Below are positions 1 to 24,468 of a DNA stretch of 64,000 bases, piece by piece. The number at the start of each line of letters is the position of its first letter. Position 1 is the first letter of the stretch. Location of the stretch: contig NZ_JAAXKY010000009.1 in the NCBI RefSeq assembly GCF_012911925.1, forward strand, positions 1 through 64,000, given 5' to 3'. The DNA is from Pseudonocardia xinjiangensis (GTDB lineage Bacteria > Actinomycetota > Actinomycetes > Mycobacteriales > Pseudonocardiaceae). The notes beneath the pieces are model-generated. The model was not told the DNA's origin. It did not search any database and worked only from the letters and a program-made list of their open reading frames with translations. A program made the position numbers and the translations under genes.

Positions 1-1
1 G

Positions 2-16477
<16,476 letters not shown>

Positions 16478-16876
16478 GACGGCCGTCACCCGGCGCGGCC
16501 CCGATCCGCCCGCTGCGGGAGGACTCGCCCACGCTGCTCGGCGTCGCCGACGAACGAGGAGCGGGATCATGCGCTCCTGCAGAGCGGCATCGGGCCGCGG
16601 ATCGCGCTCGCGACGCTCGCCGTGCTGAGCCCCGACGTGCTGCGCAGCGCGCTGGTCGAGGGGAGATCAGCACGATCTTCTCCCTGCGGCGATGTGGGTG
16701 CCGGCGCGGTCGCCACTCGCGGGTCGACCGGACCGGCCGCGTCGGCGGGCCCGGCGGGTCGCCGTCGGCGCTTACACCGCTTCAACTCGTCAGGATCGCC
16801 CGATCGCGTTCCGTGTCCGCCGCTGATCCGCGACAGTGATCACGGACCGCCCGACGACGTGATGGGGGATCACGAC
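16478..16876. other. Intergenic region, ~400 bp
   Basis: Apart from the ruvA remnant I see no supported gene here. A possible GTG/ATG extension upstream of the Rieske gene reads through this stretch in frame, but its composition is not protein-like and the good ribosome-binding site lies just before 16877. Confidence 0.6.
16504..16663 (+). pseudogene. ruvA: ruvA fragment (frameshifted remnant)
   Basis: From 16504 one frame reads REDSPTLLGVADERG. After a frameshift, from about 16577, the next frame reads LLQSGIGPRIALATLAVLSP and then DVLRSALVEG. These match the junction of RuvA domains I and II (the RED-LTL-GF-D strand, then the GIGP-ALA helix-hairpin-helix) as remembered for actinobacterial RuvA. 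No start, no upstream domain I and no rest of domain II are present. It is probably a relic of a rearrangement or transfer next to the giant gene. Identification is from memory of the family, not from an alignment. Confidence 0.6.
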
Positions 16877-17920
16877 ATGAACGACCTGTACTCCCGCGAC
16901 GCCCTGCGCACCGCCTTCCGGCACAACTGGTTCGTCGTCGCGCGGTCGCAGGACATCGGCACCCCGCAACCGGCGCAGCTGTTGGACCAGCAGCTCGTGG
17001 TCTTCCGGGATGCCGGCGGCGGGGCCAGGGTGCTGGACCGCCGCTGCATCCACCGGGGCGCCGACCTCGCCGCGGGCGCGGTCAGCGGCGACGCGCTCCG
17101 GTGCCCGTACCACGGCTGGGAGTTCGAGGGCAGCACCGGACGCTGCTCACGCATCCCGGCGCTCGCCGACCCCGCACGCATCCCGGTGAACGCCGCCGTG
17201 GCCGCCTACCCCGTGATCGAGCGCTTCGGACACGTGTGGACGTGCCTCGACGAGCCCGTCTTCGACCTGCCCCACCCGCCGGAGATCGCGGACCTCACCC
17301 TGGAGTGGCGCGCCGCGGCGCCGATCCCCGCCGAGTGCGGCTTCATGGCGGCGGTGGAGAACTTCCGGGACATGGCGCACTTCCCGTTCGTCCACGGCCC
17401 GTCGATGGGTGAGGTGGACCCTGTGGTGCCCGACCTCGACGTGCGGCGCGACGGCCGCGAGGTGCGCGTGTCCTACTACTACCCGCAGGTGGCCGGGTCG
17501 GACTTCTCCGGCACCGGTGACGCGTGGATGCACTACCACTCGTACGCGCCCGGCATCGCCACGATCCTGTACGACTTCGGCGCGCGCATCGGCAAGCGCT
17601 ACCTCGTCGACTTCCCCTCGCCCGTGAGCCACGACCGCTGCGTGATCTATTGGGCGGTCGCCACCGATGCGGGATTCACGGGCGGCTCGGTCGACCGGAT
17701 CCTGGAGATCGAGACGAAGGTGTTCGACGAGGACACCCCGATCCTGGAGGGCCTGGTGCCGAAGGAGGTGCCGCTGGCGCACGAGGCCGAGGAGGTCTCC
17801 AGCGCCGCGGACCTCTACACGCTGCAGTACCGCCGGGCCACCAAGTGGGCCGTCCAGGAGATCACCAGGGCGCGGCAGGCCGTCGCCGGGACGGCGGCGC
17901 GGCCGCGGGCCGGGCACTGA
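16877..17920 (+). CDS. Rieske non-heme iron oxygenase, alpha subunit (VanA-like)
   Basis: A 347-residue aromatic-ring-hydroxylating or O-demethylating oxygenase subunit. The Rieske [2Fe-2S] ligands are C57-x-H59 and C76-x2-H79. The mononuclear iron site is visible as ENFRDMAHFPFVH around residue 160, the usual N-x2-D-x2-H-x4-H arrangement. Size and layout resemble vanillate demethylase or carbazole-type single-component oxygenases. Start chosen at ATG 16877 because GGGGGA sits seven bases upstream; an in-frame extension exists but lacks homology. No ferredoxin, reductase or other catabolic gene lies nearby, so the electron donor and substrate cannot be inferred. It ends before a strong hairpin facing the convergent beta-helix gene. 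Confidence 0.88.
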   Translation: MNDLYSRDALRTAFRHNWFVVARSQDIGTPQPAQLLDQQLVVFRDAGGGARVLDRRCIHRGADLAAGAVSGDALRCPYHGWEFEGSTGRCSRIPALADPARIPVNAAVAAYPVIERFGHVWTCLDEPVFDLPHPPEIADLTLEWRAAAPIPAECGFMAAVENFRDMAHFPFVHGPSMGEVDPVVPDLDVRRDGREVRVSYYYPQVAGSDFSGTGDAWMHYHSYAPGIATILYDFGARIGKRYLVDFPSPVSHDRCVIYWAVATDAGFTGGSVDRILEIETKVFDEDTPILEGLVPKEVPLAHEAEEVSSAADLYTLQYRRATKWAVQEITRARQAVAGTAARPRAGH

Positions 17921-17940
17921 GCTCGGGATCTGCAGACGCC

Positions 17941-17973
17941 GTGCCCCCGACCGCGGGATGCGGCCGGGGGCAC
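17941..17973. terminator. Bidirectional terminator hairpin
   Basis: GTGCCCCCG-A-CCGC pairs with GCGG-C-CGGGGGCAC around a short GGAT loop: a 14-bp GC-rich stem with one mismatch. It sits between two convergent genes (stops at 17920 and 18000). No T-run follows, as is common in actinobacteria. Confidence 0.75.
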
Positions 17974-17999
17974 GTCAGGGGTGGGACCGCGATCGGCGG

Positions 18000-20105
18000 T
18001 CAGCGGCCCGGGTCGGGGACGCCCGCGCAGGCCGGGTTGATGCCGTTGAGGTTGGCGTTCAGCTCGGTCCGCAGGTCGGGCGCCACGCCCGCCGCGCAGA
18101 TCACGCCCAGGGCGTCGGCGGGCCAGTTGGCCGGGTCGACCAGCACGTTGTCGATGAGCTGGTTGCGACGCTCTTCGGCGGAGGGCACCTGGGCGCCCTC
18201 CTTGGTGTACCAGTTGTGCCGGATGACGTTGTCGCTGGTGTTGTTGCCCTCGCTGTAGCTGTTCGTGAAGACCCACGGGCTGGTGCCCTCGAGGACGTTC
18301 TCCTGCCAGGTCGTGTAGCGCGACCCCTCGTCGAGGTACAGGGCGACGCCGGAGACCTTGAAGAGGTAGTTGCGCTCGACGACCGAGCCGGGGCTCGCGG
18401 ACAGGTTGTAGAGGTTGCCGCCGTCGGCGAAGGCGGCCTTCGTGTCGTGGACGAGGTTCCCGGACACGACGTTGTCGCGCAGGGTCGTGGGGGTCGTGTA
18501 GCGGGGGTTCCACTTGTAGTAGCCGCGCTTCTCGTACTCACCCGAGCCGCCGGCGTCGTTGGCGCCCCAGCCGAAGCCGGTGTCGATGCCGTCGTAGGAG
18601 ACGTTGGCGACCTCGTTGTGGAGGATGCGGGCGCCGGTCACGTAGGTGCTGAGGATTCCCGAGTTGTCCTTGTACACGAGCGCCACGCGGTTGATGGTGT
18701 TGTCCTGCACCAGGACGTCGCTGTTGGTCATCCGCGGGTCGCTCGGGTGGTGGGCGTCGGGGCGGACGCCGCCGACGACGACGCCGTGTCCGCCCACCTC
18801 GGTGAAGACGTTGCCCACGGCCTTGATGCCCTGGGCGCCGAGGCCGACCCCCGAGAGCGTGGCGTTGGTGTCGTTGCCGATTCCGAGTGCGGACTGCCCC
18901 AGCGCGGTGAAGGTGTTCCGCGTGAACGAGACGTTGTGCGCCGCGGAGACCTGGACGGCGGCGGGCTCCTGCGCCCAGGTGTTGCGGGCCCGCTCGAACG
19001 CCTCGCAGCCGCGCGCGCACGAGGTGAAGGCGTCGGCGGGCCGGTAGTCGTAGGCGCCCTGCAGGAAGGTCCCGTTCTGCTGGTTGGCGTAGCCGTCCCG
19101 CGAGGGCCCGAGCCAGGTGGTGCCCGAGAAGCGCAGGCCCTCGAACGCCAGGTCGCTCACCGGCTTCTCGTAGCTCCCGCTGACGCTCACGAGGGTCTCC
19201 ACGCGCGGGAGCTCGACGTCGAGGTCGGCGGGGTTCGTCCCCGGGGTCGGCTTGTAGTAGAGCTTCCCGGCGGCCGGGTCGAGGTACCACTCCCCGGCCT
19301 CGTCCACGAAGGCCAGCGAGTTCTCGAGCGACCAGGTGGGCGCCGCGAGGAAGGACTGCTGAACCGTGTCGTAGCCCCAGGTGTTGTTGTCCCAGGCCGG
19401 CTGCGCCATGGTGACGAAGTTCGCGCCGATGCCCGCCACGGGGGAGTACCTGGTCGTGAAGTCGCCCAGCGACTGGAACTCGATCCGCTTCTGGTCGGGC
19501 AGGGCGGTCAGGCGCTGTGCCAGAGCCGGGTCGTTGATGGTCAGCCCGGTCGGGGTGAGGGTGATGTCGGACTGCTTCAGCGGGAGCGCCGCGCGGGGTG
19601 CGAGCTTGCCGTCCACGTACAGCTGGCGGGTGTCCAGGCCCACGGGGGTGTCGGCCACGTAGATCCCCGCCGCCGCGTCGTGCACCGACCAGCCGGAGAC
19701 GGGTGTGGCCCCGGAGATCTCAGGGTGCGCTCCGGGCGCGGCGACCCAGCGGACCGTCGACCCGTCGTGGCCGCCGTCCGCCTGGCCGAACTGCAGCGGC
19801 TTCGCGATGCGGTAGACCCCGTCGGCGAGCTCGACGGTGATGTCGCCCCGGCTCTTCGGGGCCTCGCGGCTGACAACGGCCTTGGCGCCCTCGATCGAGC
19901 ACGGGTTCTGCTGCTGACACGAGCCCTGGTCCCGGCCGTCGGGGGAGACGTAGTAGGTCCGGCCCTCGCCCGGCGGCGCGGCGAGGGCGGCGGTGGGGGT
20001 GATCACGGCGAGTGCGAGCGAGGCCGTGACCCCGGCCGCTGCGACAGCCGCTGCGCGGCGCCACCGTTCGCTGCGGCTGGTGGGCGTCCGTGACGTCGTC
20101 GTCAT
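18000..20105 (-). CDS. Secreted right-handed beta-helix protein, glycosidase/lyase-like
   Basis: A 701-residue exported protein. The chosen ATG gives basic residues then a hydrophobic run ending ALAAPPG, a Sec-type signal peptide. After it comes TYYVSPDGRDQGSC, the usual opening of surface parallel beta-helix enzymes, and the second half is rich in NVSFTRNTFTALG- and VVSGNLVHDTK-like coils (PbH1 repeats). The overall plan resembles GH141- or GH120-type glycosidases and pectin-active beta-helix enzymes, but no catalytic residues can be assigned by eye. It lies next to the FadR regulator and opposite the sugar-acid operon, with an operator-like palindrome in its promoter. This suggests that it releases the sugar the operon consumes. 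The upstream in-frame ATG at 20171 overlaps that palindrome and was not chosen. Confidence 0.75.
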   Translation of the reverse strand: MTTTSRTPTSRSERWRRAAAVAAAGVTASLALAVITPTAALAAPPGEGRTYYVSPDGRDQGSCQQQNPCSIEGAKAVVSREAPKSRGDITVELADGVYRIAKPLQFGQADGGHDGSTVRWVAAPGAHPEISGATPVSGWSVHDAAAGIYVADTPVGLDTRQLYVDGKLAPRAALPLKQSDITLTPTGLTINDPALAQRLTALPDQKRIEFQSLGDFTTRYSPVAGIGANFVTMAQPAWDNNTWGYDTVQQSFLAAPTWSLENSLAFVDEAGEWYLDPAAGKLYYKPTPGTNPADLDVELPRVETLVSVSGSYEKPVSDLAFEGLRFSGTTWLGPSRDGYANQQNGTFLQGAYDYRPADAFTSCARGCEAFERARNTWAQEPAAVQVSAAHNVSFTRNTFTALGQSALGIGNDTNATLSGVGLGAQGIKAVGNVFTEVGGHGVVVGGVRPDAHHPSDPRMTNSDVLVQDNTINRVALVYKDNSGILSTYVTGARILHNEVANVSYDGIDTGFGWGANDAGGSGEYEKRGYYKWNPRYTTPTTLRDNVVSGNLVHDTKAAFADGGNLYNLSASPGSVVERNYLFKVSGVALYLDEGSRYTTWQENVLEGTSPWVFTNSYSEGNNTSDNVIRHNWYTKEGAQVPSAEERRNQLIDNVLVDPANWPADALGVICAAGVAPDLRTELNANLNGINPACAGVPDPGR

Positions 20106-20166
20106 GTTCGTGGGTTTCCCTCGAAGCGGTGGTCGGGGTCGGGTGACCCCCGGACACCGGGAGGGA

Positions 20167-20180
20167 ATCATACGTATGAT
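20167..20180. promoter_or_regulatory. Palindromic operator ATCATACGTATGAT (putative FadR-type site)
   Basis: A perfect 14-bp palindrome about 62 bp upstream of the beta-helix start. Its TACGTA core and flanking bases recur at 21135-21148 in front of the ABC-transporter operon. Both sites flank the GntR/FadR gene, so they are probably its operators. Confidence 0.6.
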
Positions 20181-20257
20181 CTTTTGGGCAAGAGTGATCG
20201 AGTTCCGGCGCGGAGGCCGGGGGCGTCACCCGGCAGATCCACGCCCGATCGGGAGGG

Positions 20258-21043
20258 TCAGCGGAGGCGCTGGGTGCCCTTGTGGTCCGGAGGCCGTCGG
20301 CGGGTCCATGCGTCGCAGATGTGCGCGCGCATGGACTCCTCGGCCTCCCGCACGAGGCCCGCCTCGATCGCCCGGAAGACCCGCTCGTGCTCGCGGAGCG
20401 TTTCCTGGCGGAGCGAGAGCGGCGTGGCCACGTCGTAGCGGGCACTTTCGCGGGCACGCTCGAAGAGCACCCGGGCGATGCTCTCCGCGAGCCTGTTGCC
20501 CGAGGCGGCCATGACGATCTCGTGGAACGTGACGTCCGCAGCGTTGAAAACGGGGGCATCGTGCACGGAGACGCGCATGTCCTCCAGCGCGCCGCGCAGG
20601 ATGTCGAGCTCGACCGAGGACCGGGTGCGGGCCGTCTCGCCGGCCATGGCCGCTTCGAGTTGGCCTCGGACGACGGTCAGCTCGTCGAGCACGCCGAGGG
20701 TCCGGTCGTGGGCGATGAGGGCCTTGAGGACCACGCGGTCCATCGTGTTCCACGAGCGCGTCGGCTGGACCACGGTGCCCCTGCCCCTGCCCTGGCCGAC
20801 GCTGACGAGCCCCTTCTCCTCGAGCCGCTTGATCGACTCGCGCAGGACGGTCCGGCTGACGCCGAACTGCTGGCTGAGCGGAAGCTCGGGGGGAAGCGTG
20901 TCTCCGGGGGCCAGCGCGCCGGAGACGATGAGGTCGACGAGCGCCTCCACGACGGCCACGCCGAGCCGCGGCGCGGGCGACCGATCGGGGAGGGGTAGGA
21001 CCCGCGGGGCACCCCGGTCCGCCGCCGCGGCCTGCTCCGTCAT
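20258..21043 (-). CDS. GntR-family regulator, FadR/FCD subfamily
   Basis: A 261-residue regulator. The N-terminal winged helix (about residues 30-95) carries GDTLPPELPLSQQFGVSRTV and GLVSVGQGRGRGT, typical of GntR. The C-terminal half is all-helical with FHEIVMAASGN and a late REHERVF segment, as in FCD ligand-binding domains, which often bind sugar acids or other small carboxylates with a metal. Start set at the ATG just after an A-rich stretch, where the recognisable sequence begins. It lies between the beta-helix gene and the divergent importer/catabolic operon and most likely represses both until an inducer accumulates. Confidence 0.87.
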   Translation of the reverse strand: MTEQAAAADRGAPRVLPLPDRSPAPRLGVAVVEALVDLIVSGALAPGDTLPPELPLSQQFGVSRTVLRESIKRLEEKGLVSVGQGRGRGTVVQPTRSWNTMDRVVLKALIAHDRTLGVLDELTVVRGQLEAAMAGETARTRSSVELDILRGALEDMRVSVHDAPVFNAADVTFHEIVMAASGNRLAESIARVLFERARESARYDVATPLSLRQETLREHERVFRAIEAGLVREAEESMRAHICDAWTRRRPPDHKGTQRLR

Positions 21044-21134
21044 GGCGGCAGCGTACGCCGGGGGGCACGGCGGGTACGCAACGTCACCGGGAGGCGGGAC
21101 GGGCGCGGGGGACCGGCCCGATCTTGTCAAATAG

Positions 21135-21148
21135 GTATTACGTATGCT
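21135..21148. promoter_or_regulatory. TACGTA-centred operator upstream of sugar operon
   Basis: GTATTACGTATGCT shares ten of fourteen positions, including the TACGTA core, with the perfect palindrome at 20167-20180. It lies about 73 bp before the solute-binding protein gene and about 92 bp before the divergent regulator, so a single site could control both. Confidence 0.55.
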
Positions 21149-21220
21149 CCACTGTCGCGGCTTCTCCCACCGCAGGCCTGGACCCTCGCCAATGACGGCG
21201 AGACGCATGCGAAGGACGAC

Positions 21221-22579
21221 ATGACACTCACCCGCTCCGCCCGCCGACGGCTCGTCCCTGTGTCACTGGTGCTCGTCGGGTTGGCCCTCGCCGCCTGCGC
21301 CTCGCCCGCCGGGCGGACGTCCGAGCAGGCGGGCCCCCGCGGCTTCACCGAGGCCGAGCAGGTCGCCGGCAGCCCGATCACCGTCTGGGTCGACGCCAGC
21401 CGCGTCACCGCGGTCGACGCCTTCACCGCCGCGAACCCGGACGTCAAGGTCCAGGTCGAGACCTACGACGGCTCGGCCAACGGCTCGGACTCCTTCAAGA
21501 CGAAGATCAGCCTGCTCGACCGCGCCGGCAGCGGCTGGCCCGACGTCGTCTTCTCCACGCAGAACAACGACGCCGCCTGGGCCAGCGTCGGGGCGGGCGG
21601 GCAGCAGCCCTTCGCCGCGGTCCTGAACAAGGGGCTCGTCAAGGACGACCTGCTGTCCGGCTTCACCAAGGGCTCCCTCGACCCCTGCACGGTCGACGGC
21701 GCCGTCTACTGCCTGCGCAACGACCTGGCGCAGGACGTGCTCTGGTACGACCGGTCGCTGATGGACCAGTTCGGCTACAAGCTGCCCACCACGTGGGAGG
21801 AGTACACCGAGCTCGGCGAGCGGGTGGCGCGGGAGCACCCCGGCTACATCACCGGCGCGGCCGGCGACCCCTTCACCCCGGAGATCTTCTTCTGGCCGAG
21901 CAAGTGCGGCGCCAGCGGCGTCGTGGGCCCCCGTGCGATGACCGTGAACACCACGTCCCCGCAGTGCCAGCGGGCCGCGCAGCTCGTCGACCGCGGTGTC
22001 CAGGGCGGCTGGATGACCGACCTCAGCGTCTTCTCGCCCGAGTTCGTGCAGAAGTACACCGGCAAGGTGCTCATGATGCCGGGCCCGGCGTGGTTCGCCG
22101 GCGCCATCTTCAACAACGAGGCCTCGCTGAACGTCCCCGCCGGCCGGATCGGCGCCGCCGCACCGCTGCCGTGGGCGGGCGAGGAGCCCGCGACCGGAAA
22201 CGTCGGCGGCGGCACCTGGTTCGTCTCCAGCCACTCGAAGAACCTCGACGCGGCGACCCGGTTCGTCGACTTCGTCACGACGGCCGACGACTACCAGGTC
22301 GCCAAGGCGCCCGGGTACCCCGCCTACGCACCCGCTGCGGACAAGTGGATCGCCGGCCAGGAACGCAGCGGCTACTACGCCACCGACCTGTCGGCACTGA
22401 CCGTGGCGGCACCGCAGGTGTGGTCCGGGTGGGGCGCCCCCGCCTTCAGCCAGGAAGCGGTCTGGGCCCGGACCATGCAGCCGCTCATCACCTCCCGCCA
22501 GCCGCTCGAGCAGGCCCTCGGCACGTGGGGGCAGGCGATCGTGGACCAGGCCAAGGTCAACGGTTACACGGTCCAATGA
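21221..22579 (+). CDS. Sugar ABC transporter, solute-binding lipoprotein (family 1)
   Basis: A 452-residue extracellular binding protein anchored as a lipoprotein. Two arginine-rich residues are followed by a hydrophobic segment and the lipobox LAAC. The mature part contains ITVWVDASRVTAVDAF and YDGSANGSDSFKTK, typical of carbohydrate-binding family-1 proteins (MalE/UgpB-like). AAGGAC precedes the ATG by five bases. It overlaps the first permease by four bases, giving a binding protein-permease-permease order with no dedicated ATPase; such importers usually borrow a shared MsiK-type ATPase encoded elsewhere. Context suggests uptake of a sugar acid or oligosaccharide released by the beta-helix enzyme. 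Confidence 0.87.
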   Translation: MTLTRSARRRLVPVSLVLVGLALAACASPAGRTSEQAGPRGFTEAEQVAGSPITVWVDASRVTAVDAFTAANPDVKVQVETYDGSANGSDSFKTKISLLDRAGSGWPDVVFSTQNNDAAWASVGAGGQQPFAAVLNKGLVKDDLLSGFTKGSLDPCTVDGAVYCLRNDLAQDVLWYDRSLMDQFGYKLPTTWEEYTELGERVAREHPGYITGAAGDPFTPEIFFWPSKCGASGVVGPRAMTVNTTSPQCQRAAQLVDRGVQGGWMTDLSVFSPEFVQKYTGKVLMMPGPAWFAGAIFNNEASLNVPAGRIGAAAPLPWAGEEPATGNVGGGTWFVSSHSKNLDAATRFVDFVTTADDYQVAKAPGYPAYAPAADKWIAGQERSGYYATDLSALTVAAPQVWSGWGAPAFSQEAVWARTMQPLITSRQPLEQALGTWGQAIVDQAKVNGYTVQ

Positions 22580-23523
22580 CGGTCGAGTTGACGGCGGCCG
22601 CCGCCGACCCGGCGCCCACCCGGCGACGGCGGCGACCTGCACCCCGGCGTGGCCCGGGACCCACCCGGGCCATGGGGCTGGCCTTCGTCGGCCCGTACGT
22701 CGTGCTCATGCTCGCGTTCGGGATCATCCCGGCGGTGTACGCCGTGGCACTGGCGTTCAGCCGGGCGGACGGCGGCTTCGCAGGCCTGGACAACTTCGTC
22801 CGGGTGATCACCGACTTCCGATTCCTGCCGGCGGTCCAGCACGTGGCGGTCTACCTCGTGCTGTGGCTCGTGATGCTCACCGTGCTGGTCGTCGTTCTCG
22901 CGCTGGTCCTGCACGCGGTCACGACCCGGTGGGTGAGCAGGGCCCTGCGGCTCCTCTACTACCTCCCCGGTGCGCTGGCCGGCGCGTCCGCCGTCCTGCT
23001 GTGGCTCTTCGTGCTCAACCCCGACGCCGGTCCGGCGGGTCCGCTGCTGAAGGCCATGGGGTTCGAGACCTTCGCCCAGACGATCCAGCCCGGCAACCTG
23101 TCCCTCGTCTTCGCCGTCATCGCCTTCTGGACGGGCGCCGGTCAGTGGGTGATCGTGATGTACGGCGCCCTCAACAACATCCCCACCGAGGTGATGGAGG
23201 CGGCGCGCATCGACGGCGCCAACCCCGTCCAGATCGCACTGCGCATCCAGCTTCCGCTGTTGCGCAAGTGGATCGCCTACATGGCCGTACTGGCGCTGGC
23301 GGCCGGCACGCAGCTCTTCGTCGAGCCGACCCTGCTCTCCCAGGCCAGCACGGGCGTCGTCCCGAACGACTACTCGGTCAACCAGCTGGCGTACCAGTAC
23401 GCCTTCAACCTCAGCGACTTCAACGGCGCCGCCGCCATCGCGGTCCTGCTCCTCGTCGTGTCCGTCGCCCTGTCCGCCGTCTTCGTACTCCGCGGCGGCC
23501 TGTTCGACACGGAGGAGCCATGA
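22576..23523 (+). CDS. Sugar ABC transporter permease 1 (MalF/UgpA type)
   Basis: A 315-residue inner-membrane permease. A basic N-terminus (RRRRRPAPRRG) leads to about six membrane segments. The cytoplasmic ATPase-coupling loop EAARIDGANPVQIALRIQLP is the canonical EAA motif. Start is the ATG that overlaps the binding-protein stop as ATGA. It pairs with the second permease downstream, again through a four-base overlap. Confidence 0.9.
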   Translation: MTVELTAAAADPAPTRRRRRPAPRRGPGPTRAMGLAFVGPYVVLMLAFGIIPAVYAVALAFSRADGGFAGLDNFVRVITDFRFLPAVQHVAVYLVLWLVMLTVLVVVLALVLHAVTTRWVSRALRLLYYLPGALAGASAVLLWLFVLNPDAGPAGPLLKAMGFETFAQTIQPGNLSLVFAVIAFWTGAGQWVIVMYGALNNIPTEVMEAARIDGANPVQIALRIQLPLLRKWIAYMAVLALAAGTQLFVEPTLLSQASTGVVPNDYSVNQLAYQYAFNLSDFNGAAAIAVLLLVVSVALSAVFVLRGGLFDTEEP

Positions 23524-24440
23524 CGACACAGACCCTCGAGCGCACGCGGCGTCGCCGCTCGCGGGGGACGGACCTGTCGGGGTGGGGCGGTCGCGGCCTG
23601 GGGGCCGTCGTCCTCGGCGTGTTCCTGGTGTTCTTCGCGGTCCCGCTCCTGTGGCTGCTCATCGCCGTGACGAAGTCCGGCGGGGACCTGGTTCGCAGCG
23701 GCGCCTTCACACCGGGCTCGGTCGCCGGGCTGGTGGAGAACTGGCACGACCTGTTCGCCTTCCAGTCCGGAGCGGTGGGCACCTGGCTCGTCAACTCGGT
23801 CATGTACTCGCTGGGCGCGCTGGTGCTCACGCTGCTGGTCTCGGTGCCCGCCGGCTATGTCCTCGCGCTGGTGCGCTTCCCGGGCCGACGGCTCCTGCTG
23901 GTCGTGACCCTCGTGGTCATGCTCATGCCGAGCACGGCCCTGGTGCTGCCCGTCTTCCTGGAGATGAGTCTCCTGGGGCTGGTGGGCAACCCGCTGTCGG
24001 TCATCCTGCCGTTCTCCTTCTACCCCTTCGGCGTCTACCTCGCCTTCATCTACTTCTCCACGAGCATTCCCGCCGACCTGCTGGCCGCGGCGCGGCTCGA
24101 CGGCTGCTCGGAGATGCAGGTGTTCCTCCGCGTCGCGGTTCCGCTGGCCGCTCCGGTCGTCGCCCTGGTCGGCTTCTTCAGCTTCGTGCAGAACTGGAAC
24201 AACTACTTCCTGCCCTTCGTCATGCTCCCCGCGAGCAGCACGTACCCGATGCAGGTCGGCCTCACGACGCTGCTCTCCTCGACACCGGCCTTCAACCCCA
24301 GCGCAGCCGGATCGGACTCCGTGCAGCTGTCCACGCTCGCGCTGGCTACGGTGATCTCGGTGCTGCCCGTGCTCGTCGTCTTCCTGTTCTCCCAGCGGTT
24401 CCTCGTGGCGGGGCTCACGGCCGGTGGGACGAAGGAATGA
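23520..24440 (+). CDS. Sugar ABC transporter permease 2 (MalG/UgpE type)
   Basis: A 306-residue permease with about six membrane segments and the coupling loop AAARLDGCSEMQVFLRVAVP. The ATG overlaps the previous stop. NSVMYSLGALVLTLLVSVPA matches the second conserved membrane region of MalG-like proteins. No ATPase gene follows; the operon continues with catabolic enzymes. Confidence 0.9.
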   Translation: MTTQTLERTRRRRSRGTDLSGWGGRGLGAVVLGVFLVFFAVPLLWLLIAVTKSGGDLVRSGAFTPGSVAGLVENWHDLFAFQSGAVGTWLVNSVMYSLGALVLTLLVSVPAGYVLALVRFPGRRLLLVVTLVVMLMPSTALVLPVFLEMSLLGLVGNPLSVILPFSFYPFGVYLAFIYFSTSIPADLLAAARLDGCSEMQVFLRVAVPLAAPVVALVGFFSFVQNWNNYFLPFVMLPASSTYPMQVGLTTLLSSTPAFNPSAAGSDSVQLSTLALATVISVLPVLVVFLFSQRFLVAGLTAGGTKE

Positions 24441-24468
24441 CGCGCTCCTCTTTCTCGGAAGGCTCAGC

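Noticed and set aside
17667-20093. 808-codon plus-strand frame opposite the beta-helix gene
   Set aside because: It is the reverse shadow of a protein with a signal peptide and beta-helix repeats, and its own sequence has no recognisable domain.
21221-24440. A missing ABC ATPase as evidence of a broken importer
   Set aside because: Family-1 sugar importers in actinobacteria commonly use a shared ATPase encoded elsewhere, so absence here is normal.
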